From GCA-003244245 sp049673305 (lineage in GTDB: Bacteria; Actinomycetota; Actinomycetes; Mycobacteriales; Pseudonocardiaceae): a stretch of DNA of 64,000 nt. This document shows positions 42,538-51,859 of this stretch, piece by piece. Within the stretch, counting starts at the first letter, position 1; each line of letters begins with the position of its first letter. The stretch spans positions 55,963 to 119,962 of the forward strand of contig JBATXM010000256.1 of the NCBI GenBank assembly GCA_049673305.1, read 5' to 3'. A program made the translations under genes and the position numbers. Under the pieces are notes generated by a model. That model was not told the DNA's origin. It saw only the letters and a program-made list of their open reading frames with translations, and did no database searches.

Positions 42538-43749
42538 TTAACCTCGGCCGGGAGCGAAGACGACCTTGATGGTGCCCAGCCGGCCGGCCGCGGCAGCGTG
42601 GTCGAGCGCCGCACGCCACTGTTCCAGCGGATACTTCGTGTCAACGTAGCCATCCAACGGCGCCGAGCCCGCCAGCGCGATGGCCGCCGGGAAATCACCC
42701 CCATCGGGCTCTTCGCCTACCGCCGAGGCGTACGCCCCAACCAGGAGCAGCTCGCGGTACCACAGCGGGGTGAGGTCCACCCCGCCCGAGGGCATCCCCG
42801 ATGCGATCACCGTGCCCCCGGCCTGCACCGACCGTAGTGCGGTGTTCAGGCCCGCCGAGCCTCCGGTGCACTCGAAGGCCAGATCCACTCCGCCGAGCAG
42901 GTAACCCTCGCCAAGCTCGGGCTCGACCAGCAGGGCGCCGGTGCTGCGACGCAGCGTCCTGGCGGTGCTGTCGGTGCCGATGACCTGGGTGGCACCTAGA
43001 TCACGGGCCCGGTCAGCCTGGTGAGGGTGCTTAGCGATGACGTACACTTCACCGGCCGCGGTGAGCTTACGCAGCGCGAGCAGGGTCAGCAGCCCCACCG
43101 TGCCCGCGCCAATCACCAGCACCGACGCGCCCGGACTGATCGGTACCCGGCGCACCGCGTGTACCGCGCAGGCCAACGGCTCCACAAGTACCGCGATCTC
43201 GTCGGGCAATGGATCCGGCACCGGGTGCAGCTGGCTGGCATGGGCGAGCATGCGGCGGCTCCAGCCGCCCCCGGTGTCGGTGCAGAATCCGGTTTGTAGC
43301 CCAGCGGCCAGTGCTCCGCCGGTGATGTGGTCGCAGCGGCTGGTATGCCCGGCGAGACAAGCCTGGCAGGCCGCCAAGCCGCGCGGCGCGCACCGCAGCA
43401 CCGGGTCGATCACTACCCGGCTGCCCTTCGGCAGCCCGGGCAGTTCGTCGAGGGTGTGCCCGAGCACCTCGTGGCCGGGGACGAAGGGCATTGAGGTCAA
43501 GGGCCCCAGGTAGGGCGAGGATCGGCCGGTGAGCAGCCCGAGATCGGAGCCGCAGATCCCGGACAGCATCGGCGCGACCCGAATCCAGGACTCGTCGGCC
43601 GGTATCGGGTCGGCCTGCTCGACCAGGCGTAGCGGCGCCACATTGCTGGCCAGCGCACCTGCCAGCCGCCCCCCAGCGCGGGTGCCACTGACCGCCCGGG
43701 CGGCGAAGTAACGCCCGGCGCGGCGGTGATATTGCAGCGCCAGGCTCAC
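42538..43749 (-). CDS. zinc-dependent alcohol dehydrogenase family protein
   Basis: A medium-chain dehydrogenase/reductase of 403 residues. The catalytic zinc region reads LSGICGSDLG and PFVPGHEVLG, with a structural-zinc-like cysteine stretch (CAPRGLAACQACLAGHTSRC), and the Rossmann motif VIGAGTVGLL. Its start overlaps the stop of the reductase/HAD fusion (GTGA), so both are translated together. It may oxidise or reduce an alcohol/aldehyde in a lipid pathway; substrate unknown. Confidence 0.88.
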   Translation of the reverse strand: MSLALQYHRRAGRYFAARAVSGTRAGGRLAGALASNVAPLRLVEQADPIPADESWIRVAPMLSGICGSDLGLLTGRSSPYLGPLTSMPFVPGHEVLGHTLDELPGLPKGSRVVIDPVLRCAPRGLAACQACLAGHTSRCDHITGGALAAGLQTGFCTDTGGGWSRRMLAHASQLHPVPDPLPDEIAVLVEPLACAVHAVRRVPISPGASVLVIGAGTVGLLTLLALRKLTAAGEVYVIAKHPHQADRARDLGATQVIGTDSTARTLRRSTGALLVEPELGEGYLLGGVDLAFECTGGSAGLNTALRSVQAGGTVIASGMPSGGVDLTPLWYRELLLVGAYASAVGEEPDGGDFPAAIALAGSAPLDGYVDTKYPLEQWRAALDHAAAAGRLGTIKVVFAPGRG

Positions 43750-46100
43750 CGCGGTCCTCCTTGCCTACCGTTCCCGGCCCGGACACCGACCCGGGCATTG
43801 GCCCTGACATCGGCTCGGGTGACGTCGAGCAGCACTTCGAGTAGCCCGCCGGTGTGCTCACCCCAGCGGTGCACCACCCAGCGGCGGCGCCGGGCGTGCC
43901 GGAAAAGCTGGGAGTCCGGGTTGACCGCATGCGGGTGCCCGACGGCCTCCAGCAGCGGGCGGTCGGAATAGCTGTCAGCGTAGGCGTAGGAGCGGTCCAG
44001 GTGCAGGCCGTGGCCCTGAGCGTACTGCCGCAACCACGCCGCGCGCGCCTCGTCGACCAGCGGCGGGGCGGCGAGAAATCCGGTGAGCACGCCGTCTTTC
44101 ACGTGCATCCGGCTGGCCACCACCTCGTCAAACAGCACTGATAGCGGCTCCACCTGCAGGTCTATCGCTCCGGTGATCAAGACGGTTCGGTGCCCGGCCG
44201 CACGGTGGCGGCGGATCTGGCGGGTGGCCTCGGGCATCACCCGGTGCAGCAGCGCGTCGCCGAGCACCTCGGTGACCAGTGCCCGTAGCTCCTCAGTCCG
44301 CACGCCGGCGTAGCGGCGCAGAAAGGCGCGCAACAGTTCCCCGCGGTCATGACGCTCGGCGTAGAGGTAGCGGGGGGCGCAGCGGGCCAGATCGGCCAGC
44401 TCGCGTAACCAACCGGAGTGGGGCGTCGTCGTCAACCGGGCCCACAGGTAGGACTCGACGACGTTGGAGTTCACGATGGTGCCCTCCAGGTCGAACACTG
44501 CGGCCACGTCGGTGCGCTCGGGCAGCGCCGACGGTGCCAGTGACGACATTGGCGGGGGCTGGGACGCTGGATCGGGACGGCTGGCGGTGGACCGTCCGCG
44601 TCGCTGCCCGGCTCGACGGACCGTGGCCGTGATCGACGGGCAGTGCACATCGTGCAGGTAGGCCCGCCAGTCGATGACGGTCGGGTCGAAGCCGTGCTCG
44701 GTGCTTCGCTCGGCCGGCAACGCGGCGTGCAGCTCTCGCAGCCGAGTGTCGTCGTAGATCACCTCAGCGCGGGTGTAGACGCCGTAGAGATCAGCGTATT
44801 CCCGGAGTTGAGTTAAGTCTTGCTGCTGGCGGCCCAGGCTGGTCAGCCAATCTTGGGACCGCTTCGACGCTGGCCATCGCAGCAATACCTGCTCCACTAG
44901 CGCTGCGGCCCGCTCTCCGGCGCGCAGCGTCAGCTCCACCTGCTGGTTGCCGGGGAACCGCCAGGTCGGTGGCTTGATGTGGCTGCGGTCACCGTCTGGC
45001 ATGGGGTGATTGGTGAAGTATTCCCGGCACAGCGCGTACATGTCTCGGAAGGTCAGCGGGTTACTGGCTCCGGAGCTGACGTGCAGGTATGCCGGCCCGG
45101 CGGTGGGCGGCCGGGCGGCGGCGGCGAGGATGGCGTTGACCACCAGATCGACCGGGATCACGTCGAGCACGGAATCGGGCAGCCCAGGGAATTCGCGCAG
45201 TACTCCCCGGCCATAGGCGATGATCAGTGGGTCGGCCATCTTGAAGCCGTCGATCCACCCCGGGTACGGGTGGCGCAGCGCGCTCTCCACAATGGCGGGC
45301 CGGACCACCGACAGCGGTCGGCCGGTGTGCGCCCACAGCTGTTCGGCGACCCGTTCACCCAGCGCCTTGGTCAGTGTGTAGACGTCCGGCCAGCCTAAGC
45401 TCTGGGCTCGAGTGCGGCCATAGTCCACCAGCCGGTGGGTGACCCACTCGGTACGCAACCGTTCGGCGTCGGCGGCGGTGGACTGCGGTCCGGCCTTGGC
45501 ATGCTGGCCCTGCGCTTGCGCCAGCGCGCGGCGGAGTACCTCCGGTCGCCGGGAGTCCCGCTCCACCTCGGCCCGGGCGGCCAGCGCCATGTCCAGCTCG
45601 AGCCGCCAGTCCACGTCGTGCTCCAGTGCCGCCTCAGCGACGACGCCCTTGCGGGTGCCCGCAACGTAGGCGGTGGAGACGTGCACCACGTGCGGCGAGC
45701 CGGCGAGCGCATCGTAGAGGGTCGCCACGCCCGAAACATTGGTGCGAAAGGCCTCGTCGACCGGGGGGGCGAAGGACACTGTCGAGGCACCGTGGATCAC
45801 GACGTCGAGGTCGGCGGGCAGGGCGACCGAGCCGAGGTCGCCCTCGATGACCGTAACCCGCTCGCGTACCACCCGCGCCAGTTCGTCCACGCCGAGGCGC
45901 TCACTCAGGGGGCGGAACACATTCTTGCGCAACAATGCGCTAAGCCGGTCAGCCGCGCCGCGCTCGCCACGAGGCCGGATCAGCACCGAGACATGGGTGT
46001 CCGGATAGCTGGCCAGCAGCCGTTCCATCGTGGCCTGGCCCAGGAACCCTGTGGCGCCGGTGAGCAGCACATGGGATCCGGCGAGCTCAGCGGTGCTCAT
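43746..46100 (-). CDS. acyl-reductase-like SDR fused to HAD-IB hydrolase
   Basis: A 784-residue fusion. The N-terminal half (about 1-480) is a Male-sterility/fatty acyl-CoA reductase-type extended SDR with LLTGATGFLGQATMERLL, VSTAYVAGT and the YxxxK of DVYTLTKALGE. The C-terminal part (from about residue 525) is a HAD-IB phosphatase with VFDLEGTIVNSN, where the second acidic residue is Glu, then LITGAIDLQVEPL and AYADSYSDRPLLEAVGHP. Gly/Ser/Pro-rich sequence joins the halves. Such fusions occur with PlsC-like genes and suggest lipid or fatty-alcohol chemistry. It overlaps larC by 14 bp. Confidence 0.85.
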   Translation of the reverse strand: MSTAELAGSHVLLTGATGFLGQATMERLLASYPDTHVSVLIRPRGERGAADRLSALLRKNVFRPLSERLGVDELARVVRERVTVIEGDLGSVALPADLDVVIHGASTVSFAPPVDEAFRTNVSGVATLYDALAGSPHVVHVSTAYVAGTRKGVVAEAALEHDVDWRLELDMALAARAEVERDSRRPEVLRRALAQAQGQHAKAGPQSTAADAERLRTEWVTHRLVDYGRTRAQSLGWPDVYTLTKALGERVAEQLWAHTGRPLSVVRPAIVESALRHPYPGWIDGFKMADPLIIAYGRGVLREFPGLPDSVLDVIPVDLVVNAILAAAARPPTAGPAYLHVSSGASNPLTFRDMYALCREYFTNHPMPDGDRSHIKPPTWRFPGNQQVELTLRAGERAAALVEQVLLRWPASKRSQDWLTSLGRQQQDLTQLREYADLYGVYTRAEVIYDDTRLRELHAALPAERSTEHGFDPTVIDWRAYLHDVHCPSITATVRRAGQRRGRSTASRPDPASQPPPMSSLAPSALPERTDVAAVFDLEGTIVNSNVVESYLWARLTTTPHSGWLRELADLARCAPRYLYAERHDRGELLRAFLRRYAGVRTEELRALVTEVLGDALLHRVMPEATRQIRRHRAAGHRTVLITGAIDLQVEPLSVLFDEVVASRMHVKDGVLTGFLAAPPLVDEARAAWLRQYAQGHGLHLDRSYAYADSYSDRPLLEAVGHPHAVNPDSQLFRHARRRRWVVHRWGEHTGGLLEVLLDVTRADVRANARVGVRAGNGRQGGPR

Positions 46101-47382
46101 GGCGCGCCTTGCTGTTTCGGGGGCTGTTGTCGGGCTGTCTCGGGGCTGCGGGCACGCCGGCCGGATGGTCGCGGTGGTAGGCCGAAAGGGCGGCCTCGCG
46201 TACCCGGCGAATGGGCCATCCTAGCGCCTGGGCGACCCGTTCGGCGTCGGCGAGCTCAGGCTTGGCGGTCTGCTGACCTCCCGGACCGGCGGCGACCTTG
46301 ACGGTGATCTCCTGTTCCGCTCCGGGCGGCCCCACCGGCACCGGCACCGCAGTCCTCGGCAGGGTGGCGCGCTGCCAGGGTGCCCACCGCACGCCGAGCG
46401 TGGTGCTGTGCCGGAACATCGCGTCCACAACCGCTGGGCGCAGCGGCTCAGCGCACAGCGCGGTGAGCACCTGCCCTGGCCTGCCGTGCCGACCGACGGT
46501 GGCGGTGGTCCAGCAGTCCCATGCTCCGGCCGCTCGGACGGCGAGCAGCACTCCGGGCCACAGCTCGGGATCCAGATCATCGACGGTGGTCTCCACCACG
46601 GTTACCGGCTCCGAGGGCCCTGGTCCTGGCCTTGACTCGGTACAGCGGCCGATCACCAGCCGGGTGATGTTGGGTCGCTCCGGGCTGTCCTGATGTCCGG
46701 CACCGCTGCCCACCGCCTCGACCGTCATCGGTGGCAGCGGACCAGGCGTGGCCAGGGCCGCGACCAGGGCCGCTCCGGTGGGCGTGGTGCGCTCCCCGGC
46801 TAAGTTCCCTTCGGTCAGCGCCAGGCCATGGTCGGCCACGATCCGCAGGACGGCAGGTGCGGGGATCGGGATCGTGCCGTGCGCGCTGCGCGCGGTGCCG
46901 CTGCCGGCCGCCAGCGCCGAGCACGTCAGCAGCGCGTCGTCAGCGAGCAAACCGAGCTGCTCGGCCGCGACCGCGGTGGCGACCACATCGGCCAGCGCGT
47001 CGGCGGCTCCGACCTCATGGAAATGCACCAGCTCAGTGGGGATGCCGTGCACTGCGGCCTCCGCCTCGGCGAGGAGCCGGAAGGTGCTGGCGGCCACTCG
47101 GGTGGCTGCTGTGCCCAGTCGGGCGGCCTCAATGGCGGCCAGCACCTCGGCCAGCCCCCGGGTGGGTTGGTCGGTGGCCGGGGTGCTGACGACGGCTCGC
47201 GCGCAGCGCAGCCCGCAGCGCCGAGTGTGCTCGACCGTGATGTCCAAGCCGGGTACTCCTAACGAGTGGAGCGCGGTGCGCATCGCGGTAAGGTCAGCGC
47301 CGGCGTCTAGTAACGCGCCGAGCAGCATGTCACCGGCCACACCTGCGGTGCAGTCCAGATACGCCGCCCTGCGCTCAGTCAC
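46087..47382 (-). CDS. larC: nickel-pincer cofactor insertion protein LarC
   Basis: LarC uses CTP to insert nickel into the pyridinium dithiocarboxylate nucleotide, completing the NPN cofactor. The 431-residue product has YLDCTAGVAGDMLLGALLDA, LVHFHEVGAADALADVV, GTARSAHGTIPIPAPA and ETTVDDLDPELWPGVL. It is one continuous frame, unlike the frameshift-split larC of Lactiplantibacillus. GTG start overlapping the larB stop by 8 bp. Confidence 0.92.
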   Translation of the reverse strand: MTERRAAYLDCTAGVAGDMLLGALLDAGADLTAMRTALHSLGVPGLDITVEHTRRCGLRCARAVVSTPATDQPTRGLAEVLAAIEAARLGTAATRVAASTFRLLAEAEAAVHGIPTELVHFHEVGAADALADVVATAVAAEQLGLLADDALLTCSALAAGSGTARSAHGTIPIPAPAVLRIVADHGLALTEGNLAGERTTPTGAALVAALATPGPLPPMTVEAVGSGAGHQDSPERPNITRLVIGRCTESRPGPGPSEPVTVVETTVDDLDPELWPGVLLAVRAAGAWDCWTTATVGRHGRPGQVLTALCAEPLRPAVVDAMFRHSTTLGVRWAPWQRATLPRTAVPVPVGPPGAEQEITVKVAAGPGGQQTAKPELADAERVAQALGWPIRRVREAALSAYHRDHPAGVPAAPRQPDNSPRNSKARHEHR

Positions 47383-48112
47383 CGTGCACCCGCGTGACGA
47401 TCTTGACGGCGTGAGCAGCCGCACCGAACCCGTTGTCAATGTTGACCACTGGCAGCCCAGGAGCGCAGGAAGCGAGCATCGCCGCCGCGGCAACGTAGCC
47501 GCCCGCGCTTACTCCGTAGCCCACGCTGGTGGGTACCCCCACCACGGGCGCTCTGATCAGCCCGGTCAGCACTCCGGGCAGGGTGCCCTCCATCCCGGCG
47601 ATGGCGATCACGCAGTCAGCGCGGGACAGCTCGTCGAGGTGCGCAAGCAACCGGTGCAGCCCCGCGACCCCGACATCGGCGATCAACCGGTGCCCGGCGC
47701 CGAGTGCCTGCAGAGTGGCGATCGCCTCGCGCGCAACCGGCAGGTCCGAGGTGCCGCCGGTGAGCACCGCGACGAACCCGCGGGCCGGCGGCAGCGCACC
47801 GACGATCACGGTCCGCCCGACCGGGTCGGCCACGACCGGTTCGGTGGGGAAGGCGCTCGGCGCCCGGCGCAGCACGCCGTCCGGGCACCGGGTGGCCAGC
47901 GCGGGGAACCTGGGTTCGCTGCGCCGCTGTGCGGCCAGCAGCCGCAGCGTCTGCTCCTCGGTCTTGCCGCCGGCGAAGATGACCTCGGGTACGGCGGTTC
48001 GTCGGGCGCGGTCCAGATCCAGGCGGGCGATATCTCCTACCTCGCTGATCCGATTACCGGTCCCGGCCGCGCCGGCTGGGTCCCTCGGGGACCGCGGGGC
48101 AGAGTCGACCAC
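47375..48112 (-). CDS. larB: nickel-pincer cofactor biosynthesis carboxylase LarB
   Basis: LarB carboxylates nicotinic acid adenine dinucleotide, the first NPN step. The C-terminal PurE-like domain is clear: FVAVLTGGTSDLPVAREA, VIAIAGMEGTLPGVLTGLI, PVVGVPTSVGYGVSAGGY and VNIDNGFGAA. The N-terminal PEVIFAGGKTEEQ is also typical. The start is uncertain: GTG at 48112 gives 245 residues and no good ribosome-binding site, and the frame is open far upstream across divergent larE. The N-terminal helix seen in other LarB proteins is short here. Confidence 0.85.
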   Translation of the reverse strand: MVDSAPRSPRDPAGAAGTGNRISEVGDIARLDLDRARRTAVPEVIFAGGKTEEQTLRLLAAQRRSEPRFPALATRCPDGVLRRAPSAFPTEPVVADPVGRTVIVGALPPARGFVAVLTGGTSDLPVAREAIATLQALGAGHRLIADVGVAGLHRLLAHLDELSRADCVIAIAGMEGTLPGVLTGLIRAPVVGVPTSVGYGVSAGGYVAAAAMLASCAPGLPVVNIDNGFGAAAHAVKIVTRVHGD

Positions 48113-48169
48113 GGCGCTGACTATCTCATGCGCTCCAGTGCCGCCCCGGACATGCGAGGATCGTCGACC

Positions 48170-49006
48170 ATGCACAGTGCGGATCTCGTGAGTACTACCT
48201 CTGCTGCGGCGGCTCTGCTCGACCGGCTGGGACGGCTGGGCGGGCTGGTGGTGGCCTTCTCGGGCGGGGTCGACTCCGCGGTGGTGCTGGCTGCTGCGCT
48301 GCGCGCGCTGGGCACTGATGCCGTGCTGGGCGCCATCGCCGACTCGCCCAGCCTGCCCCGCGCCGAGCTGGAGACCGCCCAACAGGTCGCCGGGCAGATC
48401 GGGGCGGAACTGGTGGTGCTGCGCACCGACGAGCACACCGACCCGGGCTACCAGGCCAATGCCGGCGATCGCTGCTACTTCTGTAAGCGCACTGTGCTCG
48501 CCGCGGTGTGCGGTCTCGCGCAGCGGCGCGGGTTTGCCCACGTCGCTACCGGCACGCACCTCGATGACCGTCGTGCCGCGCACCGCCCGGGCCTGCGGGC
48601 GGCCGAAGAACTCGGGGTGTGCGAGCCGCTCGCCGAGGTGGGAGCTACCAAGGAGATCGTGCGCTTGCTGGCGGCGCACTGGAAGCTGACGGTGTGGGAC
48701 AAGCCGAGTACCCCGTGCCTGGCGTCCCGGATCGCGGTCGGGGTACCGGTGAGCATCAAGGTGCTGGCGTTGGTCGAGCGGGCGGAGCTGGCCGTCGGCG
48801 GATACCTCGCCGACCATCAGGTTCCGGTGCGCGACTTGCGGGTCCGGCTGCTGGGGCCGGCGGGATTCCGGGTAGAGCTCGACCAGGCAGCTCTGGACCG
48901 CGTTCCCTTCCAGGCACGGGCGGGGCTGCTGGCGCGAGTCGCGCAAGTGGGTCTCGGCGGCAGGGGTGAGCTGGCGCGTTACCACTCGGGGTCACTCAGC
49001 GGCTGA
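48170..49006 (+). CDS. larE: sulfur-transfer protein LarE
   Basis: LarE is a PP-loop ATPase that adds the two sulfurs of the NPN cofactor. The 278-residue product has the PP-loop VAFSGGVDSAVVLAAAL, GDRCYFCKRTVL, and KPSTPCLASRI with Cys183, which corresponds to the cysteine that gives up its own sulfur in the sacrificial type. The ATG at 48170 has GAGGA upstream; a long open frame to 46748 is a shadow of larC/larB. Divergent from larB, with 57 bp between start codons. Confidence 0.92.
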   Translation: MHSADLVSTTSAAAALLDRLGRLGGLVVAFSGGVDSAVVLAAALRALGTDAVLGAIADSPSLPRAELETAQQVAGQIGAELVVLRTDEHTDPGYQANAGDRCYFCKRTVLAAVCGLAQRRGFAHVATGTHLDDRRAAHRPGLRAAEELGVCEPLAEVGATKEIVRLLAAHWKLTVWDKPSTPCLASRIAVGVPVSIKVLALVERAELAVGGYLADHQVPVRDLRVRLLGPAGFRVELDQAALDRVPFQARAGLLARVAQVGLGGRGELARYHSGSLSG

Positions 49007-49875
49007 GTGACCCCGGAGCGCAGCAGGGACCACAGCGTGGAACCAGCTTGCTGAACCGGGCCGGTGCTGCGCCTGACGACACCGTGTCCCACCCCGTAGC
49101 GAGCCGCGGCGCGGCTGACCAGATGCATCCCAGCCAAACCGGGCAGCCGGTCTATCTTGTCGTCAATCTGGCGGACCACTCTGGCGCCCTCCGCGCCGCC
49201 CATCAGATAGCGCAACAGGAACGCTGTCTCCGCGGCCGGCATGATCCCTGACCCTACCGGGGTCCACGCCACTCCCAGGACAAGCCGGGTCAGCAGCCGG
49301 GCGGCGCGGGAACGGGCCAGCCGCTCCCGCGCTTGGCTGGCGTAGAAGGCCACGTGCCGGGTCTCCTGACGCTGGATGCGGCCGACCACCTTGGTGAGCT
49401 CGGGATGGTTCGTCTGAGCCAGCAACCGCCCGTAGCCGGCGTAGGTGGACCATTCGTTGATCACACCGAAGGTCATGTGCACCGCGATGAAGTCGTCACC
49501 GATCAGGTTGGCCGCCAGCGCCTGGTAGATCGGAGCCAACCGGTCACTGCGGCCCTGGGCCAGCCGGATACGGCGGATCCGATCGGGGCCCACAACCCGG
49601 CCGTGCGCGGTCAGCACCTTGTCCAGCACCTCGCCGTGCCAGAACTCCTCGTATGCCCACATGGTCAGGAACGTCGTGATCTCGGGGTCCTGGTGCGACG
49701 GAGTGACCAGCAAATCCCGCAGATAGCAGATGGTGTGGCTCTCGACGTCGGACATGTACTGCAACGCTCTGAGCGTGGCCTCGGGTAGCGGTGTGCGCTC
49801 AAAAGCGGAGTAGTCCACATCGTCGTCCACCACCCGACGGGCAGTGACGCTGTAGTTCAGAATGTCGAAAGACAC
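48979..49875 (-). CDS. ferritin-like di-iron protein
   Basis: A helical protein of 298 residues resembling acyl-ACP desaturase/ferritin-like oxidases. Carboxylate-histidine pairs are visible in AYEEFWHGEVLDKV (EExxH) and RQETRHVAFYASQA (ExxRH), with VESHTICYLRDLLVT upstream, enough ligands for a di-iron centre. GTG at 49875 with GGAG 5 nt upstream. Its 3' end overlaps larE by 28 bp on the opposite strand. Substrate unknown; a lipid oxidase role would fit the neighbours but is inference. Confidence 0.78.
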   Translation of the reverse strand: MSFDILNYSVTARRVVDDDVDYSAFERTPLPEATLRALQYMSDVESHTICYLRDLLVTPSHQDPEITTFLTMWAYEEFWHGEVLDKVLTAHGRVVGPDRIRRIRLAQGRSDRLAPIYQALAANLIGDDFIAVHMTFGVINEWSTYAGYGRLLAQTNHPELTKVVGRIQRQETRHVAFYASQARERLARSRAARLLTRLVLGVAWTPVGSGIMPAAETAFLLRYLMGGAEGARVVRQIDDKIDRLPGLAGMHLVSRAAARYGVGHGVVRRSTGPVQQAGSTLWSLLRSGVTQPLSDPEW

Positions 49876-50064
49876 ACACACTCCTACTCCGTTGCTGCCC
49901 AGGCGCGGGTCCCCGGAGGATGCCCGGTCCCGCTGGATGCGCCGATGCGCAAATCCGTTGCTGAGGGTTCGCGTACTTGGGCCAAGCGGTTCGCCGATGC
50001 CCCGAGGCAGGTAGCGTGCGGCTGCCCCTCGAGTACCCTCGAGTAAAGGAGTGCCTCGCCCGCC

Positions 50065-51837
50065 GTGTCCCGCCCCGCCGAGACCGCCCCCGCCGAGACC
50101 GCCCCCGTTGCCGCATCCTCGCGCCGGCCGCTGCGCGCCTGGCAGCGCAGAGCGCTGGCCCAGTACCTGGCCACCGCGCCGAGGGACTTCCTCGCGGTCG
50201 CCACACCGGGTGCCGGCAAGACGACCTTCGCCCTGCGGGTAGCGGCTGAGCTGCTGGCCGACCGGACCGTGCACGCGGTGACCGTGGTCACCCCCACCGA
50301 GCACCTCAAGCACCAGTGGGCGGCTGCGGCCGCCGAGGTAGGTCTGGCGCTGGACCCCGAGTTTCGCAACTCGGTGGGCGCCACCTCAGCTGATTATCAC
50401 GGCGTCGCGGTCACCTACGCCCAGGTCGCGGCCCACCCGACGCTGCACCGGGTGCGTACCGAAAGCCGCCGCACCCTGGTGGTGCTTGACGAGATCCACC
50501 ACGCGGGAGACGCCAAGAGCTGGGGTGACGGGGTGCGGGAGGCGTTTACCCCGGCGGTGCGCCGACTCACCCTGACCGGAACCCCGTTCCGTAGCGATGA
50601 CACACCGATCCCTTTTGTCAGCTATGAACCGGACAGTGCCGGGGCGTTGCGCTCTGCCGCGGACCATTTCTACGGCTACTCCGAGGCGCTGGCCGACGGG
50701 GTGGTGCGGCCGGTGATGTTCCTCGCCTATTCCGGCGAGGCCCATTGGCGGACCAGCGCGGGGGAGGAGTACTCGGCGCGGCTGGGGGAGCCGCTCACCG
50801 CTGAGCACACCGCCCGGGCCTGGCGCACCGCGCTGGACCCGGCCGGAGAGTGGATCTCCGCCGTGTTCGCCGCCGCGAACACCCGGCTGGCCCAGCTCCG
50901 CGCCGGCGCGCTGCCCGACGCGGCCGGCCTGGTGATCGCCACCGACCACACCGCAGCCAAGGCCTATGCCGGGATCCTCCGGAAGATCACCGGTCGGGAA
51001 CCGGTGCTGGTGCTGTCCGACGACCCGTCCGCCTCTGACCGGATCAACGCGTTCGCCGACTCTGACGAGCCCTGGCTGGTCGCGGTCCGGATGGTGTCCG
51101 AGGGCGTCGACGTGCCCCGGTTGGCGGTCGGGGTGTACGCGACATCGGCGGCCACCCCCCTGTACTTTGCCCAGGCAGTGGGCCGGTTCGTCCGATCCAG
51201 GCGCCCTGGTGAGACGGCAACGGTGTTCCTGCCCAGCGTGCCTGTGCTGCTGGGGCTGGCGAGCGAGCTGGAGAAACAACGCGATCACGTGCTCGGCGCG
51301 CCGCACCGGACTGAGGAGGGTTGGGACGATGCCGCGCTCGCGCAGGCCAATGCGCAACGCGATGAACCCGGCGAGCAGGAGCGTGCGTTCACGGCGTTGG
51401 GCGCCAACGCTGAGCTGGATCAGGTGATCTACGACGGTGCTTCCTTCGGCACGGCTGCCTTCGCCACCACCGAGGATGAGCAGGACTACCTGGGTTTGCC
51501 TGGGCTGCTGGAGCCCGACCAGATGCGGGCGCTGCTTCAGCGGCGGCAGGAACGGCAGCTCGCCAGGGCGAGCGAGCACGGTTCTGGTCCGTCTGCTGGG
51601 TCGCTTTCCGGGTCGTCTTCTGCTCCTTCGGTGACCGCGCGATCGCCTACGGTGCGGGAACGCCTCGCTGAACTGCGCCGGGAGCTCAGCACCCTAGTCG
51701 CGCTGGCCCATCATCGCACCGGCCGGCCGCACGGGGCGATCCACCAGGAGGTCCGCGCCGCGTGCGGTGGTCCGCCCACCGCGATGGCCACCGCCGAGGA
51801 GCTCGAGAAGCGCATTGCCTACCTGCGCTCCCGGTAG
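50065..51837 (+). CDS. DEAD/DEAH-box helicase (XPB-like)
   Basis: A superfamily 2 helicase of 590 residues. Motif I is ATPGAGKTT (about 47-56), motif II is DEIHH in LVVLDEIHHAGDAKSWGDG, and motif III is LTLTGTPFRSDD. Motifs V and VI are MVSEGVDVPRLAVGVYA and YFAQAVGRFVRSR. A basic, Ser/Gly-rich C-terminal extension (about 500-590) is present. Probably acts in DNA repair or restart; no partner is encoded beside it. GTG start. Confidence 0.88.
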   Translation: MSRPAETAPAETAPVAASSRRPLRAWQRRALAQYLATAPRDFLAVATPGAGKTTFALRVAAELLADRTVHAVTVVTPTEHLKHQWAAAAAEVGLALDPEFRNSVGATSADYHGVAVTYAQVAAHPTLHRVRTESRRTLVVLDEIHHAGDAKSWGDGVREAFTPAVRRLTLTGTPFRSDDTPIPFVSYEPDSAGALRSAADHFYGYSEALADGVVRPVMFLAYSGEAHWRTSAGEEYSARLGEPLTAEHTARAWRTALDPAGEWISAVFAAANTRLAQLRAGALPDAAGLVIATDHTAAKAYAGILRKITGREPVLVLSDDPSASDRINAFADSDEPWLVAVRMVSEGVDVPRLAVGVYATSAATPLYFAQAVGRFVRSRRPGETATVFLPSVPVLLGLASELEKQRDHVLGAPHRTEEGWDDAALAQANAQRDEPGEQERAFTALGANAELDQVIYDGASFGTAAFATTEDEQDYLGLPGLLEPDQMRALLQRRQERQLARASEHGSGPSAGSLSGSSSAPSVTARSPTVRERLAELRRELSTLVALAHHRTGRPHGAIHQEVRAACGGPPTAMATAEELEKRIAYLRSR

Positions 51838-51859
51838 GCGATCAGTAAGCTCACCGCTT

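Noticed and set aside
46748..48169. 474-codon upstream extension of larE
   Set aside because: Antisense to larC and larB; homology to LarE begins only at the ATG at 48170.
48113..48985. Upstream extension of the larB frame
   Set aside because: Antisense to larE, without LarB-like sequence. The true start must be near 48112, although the exact codon is unsure.
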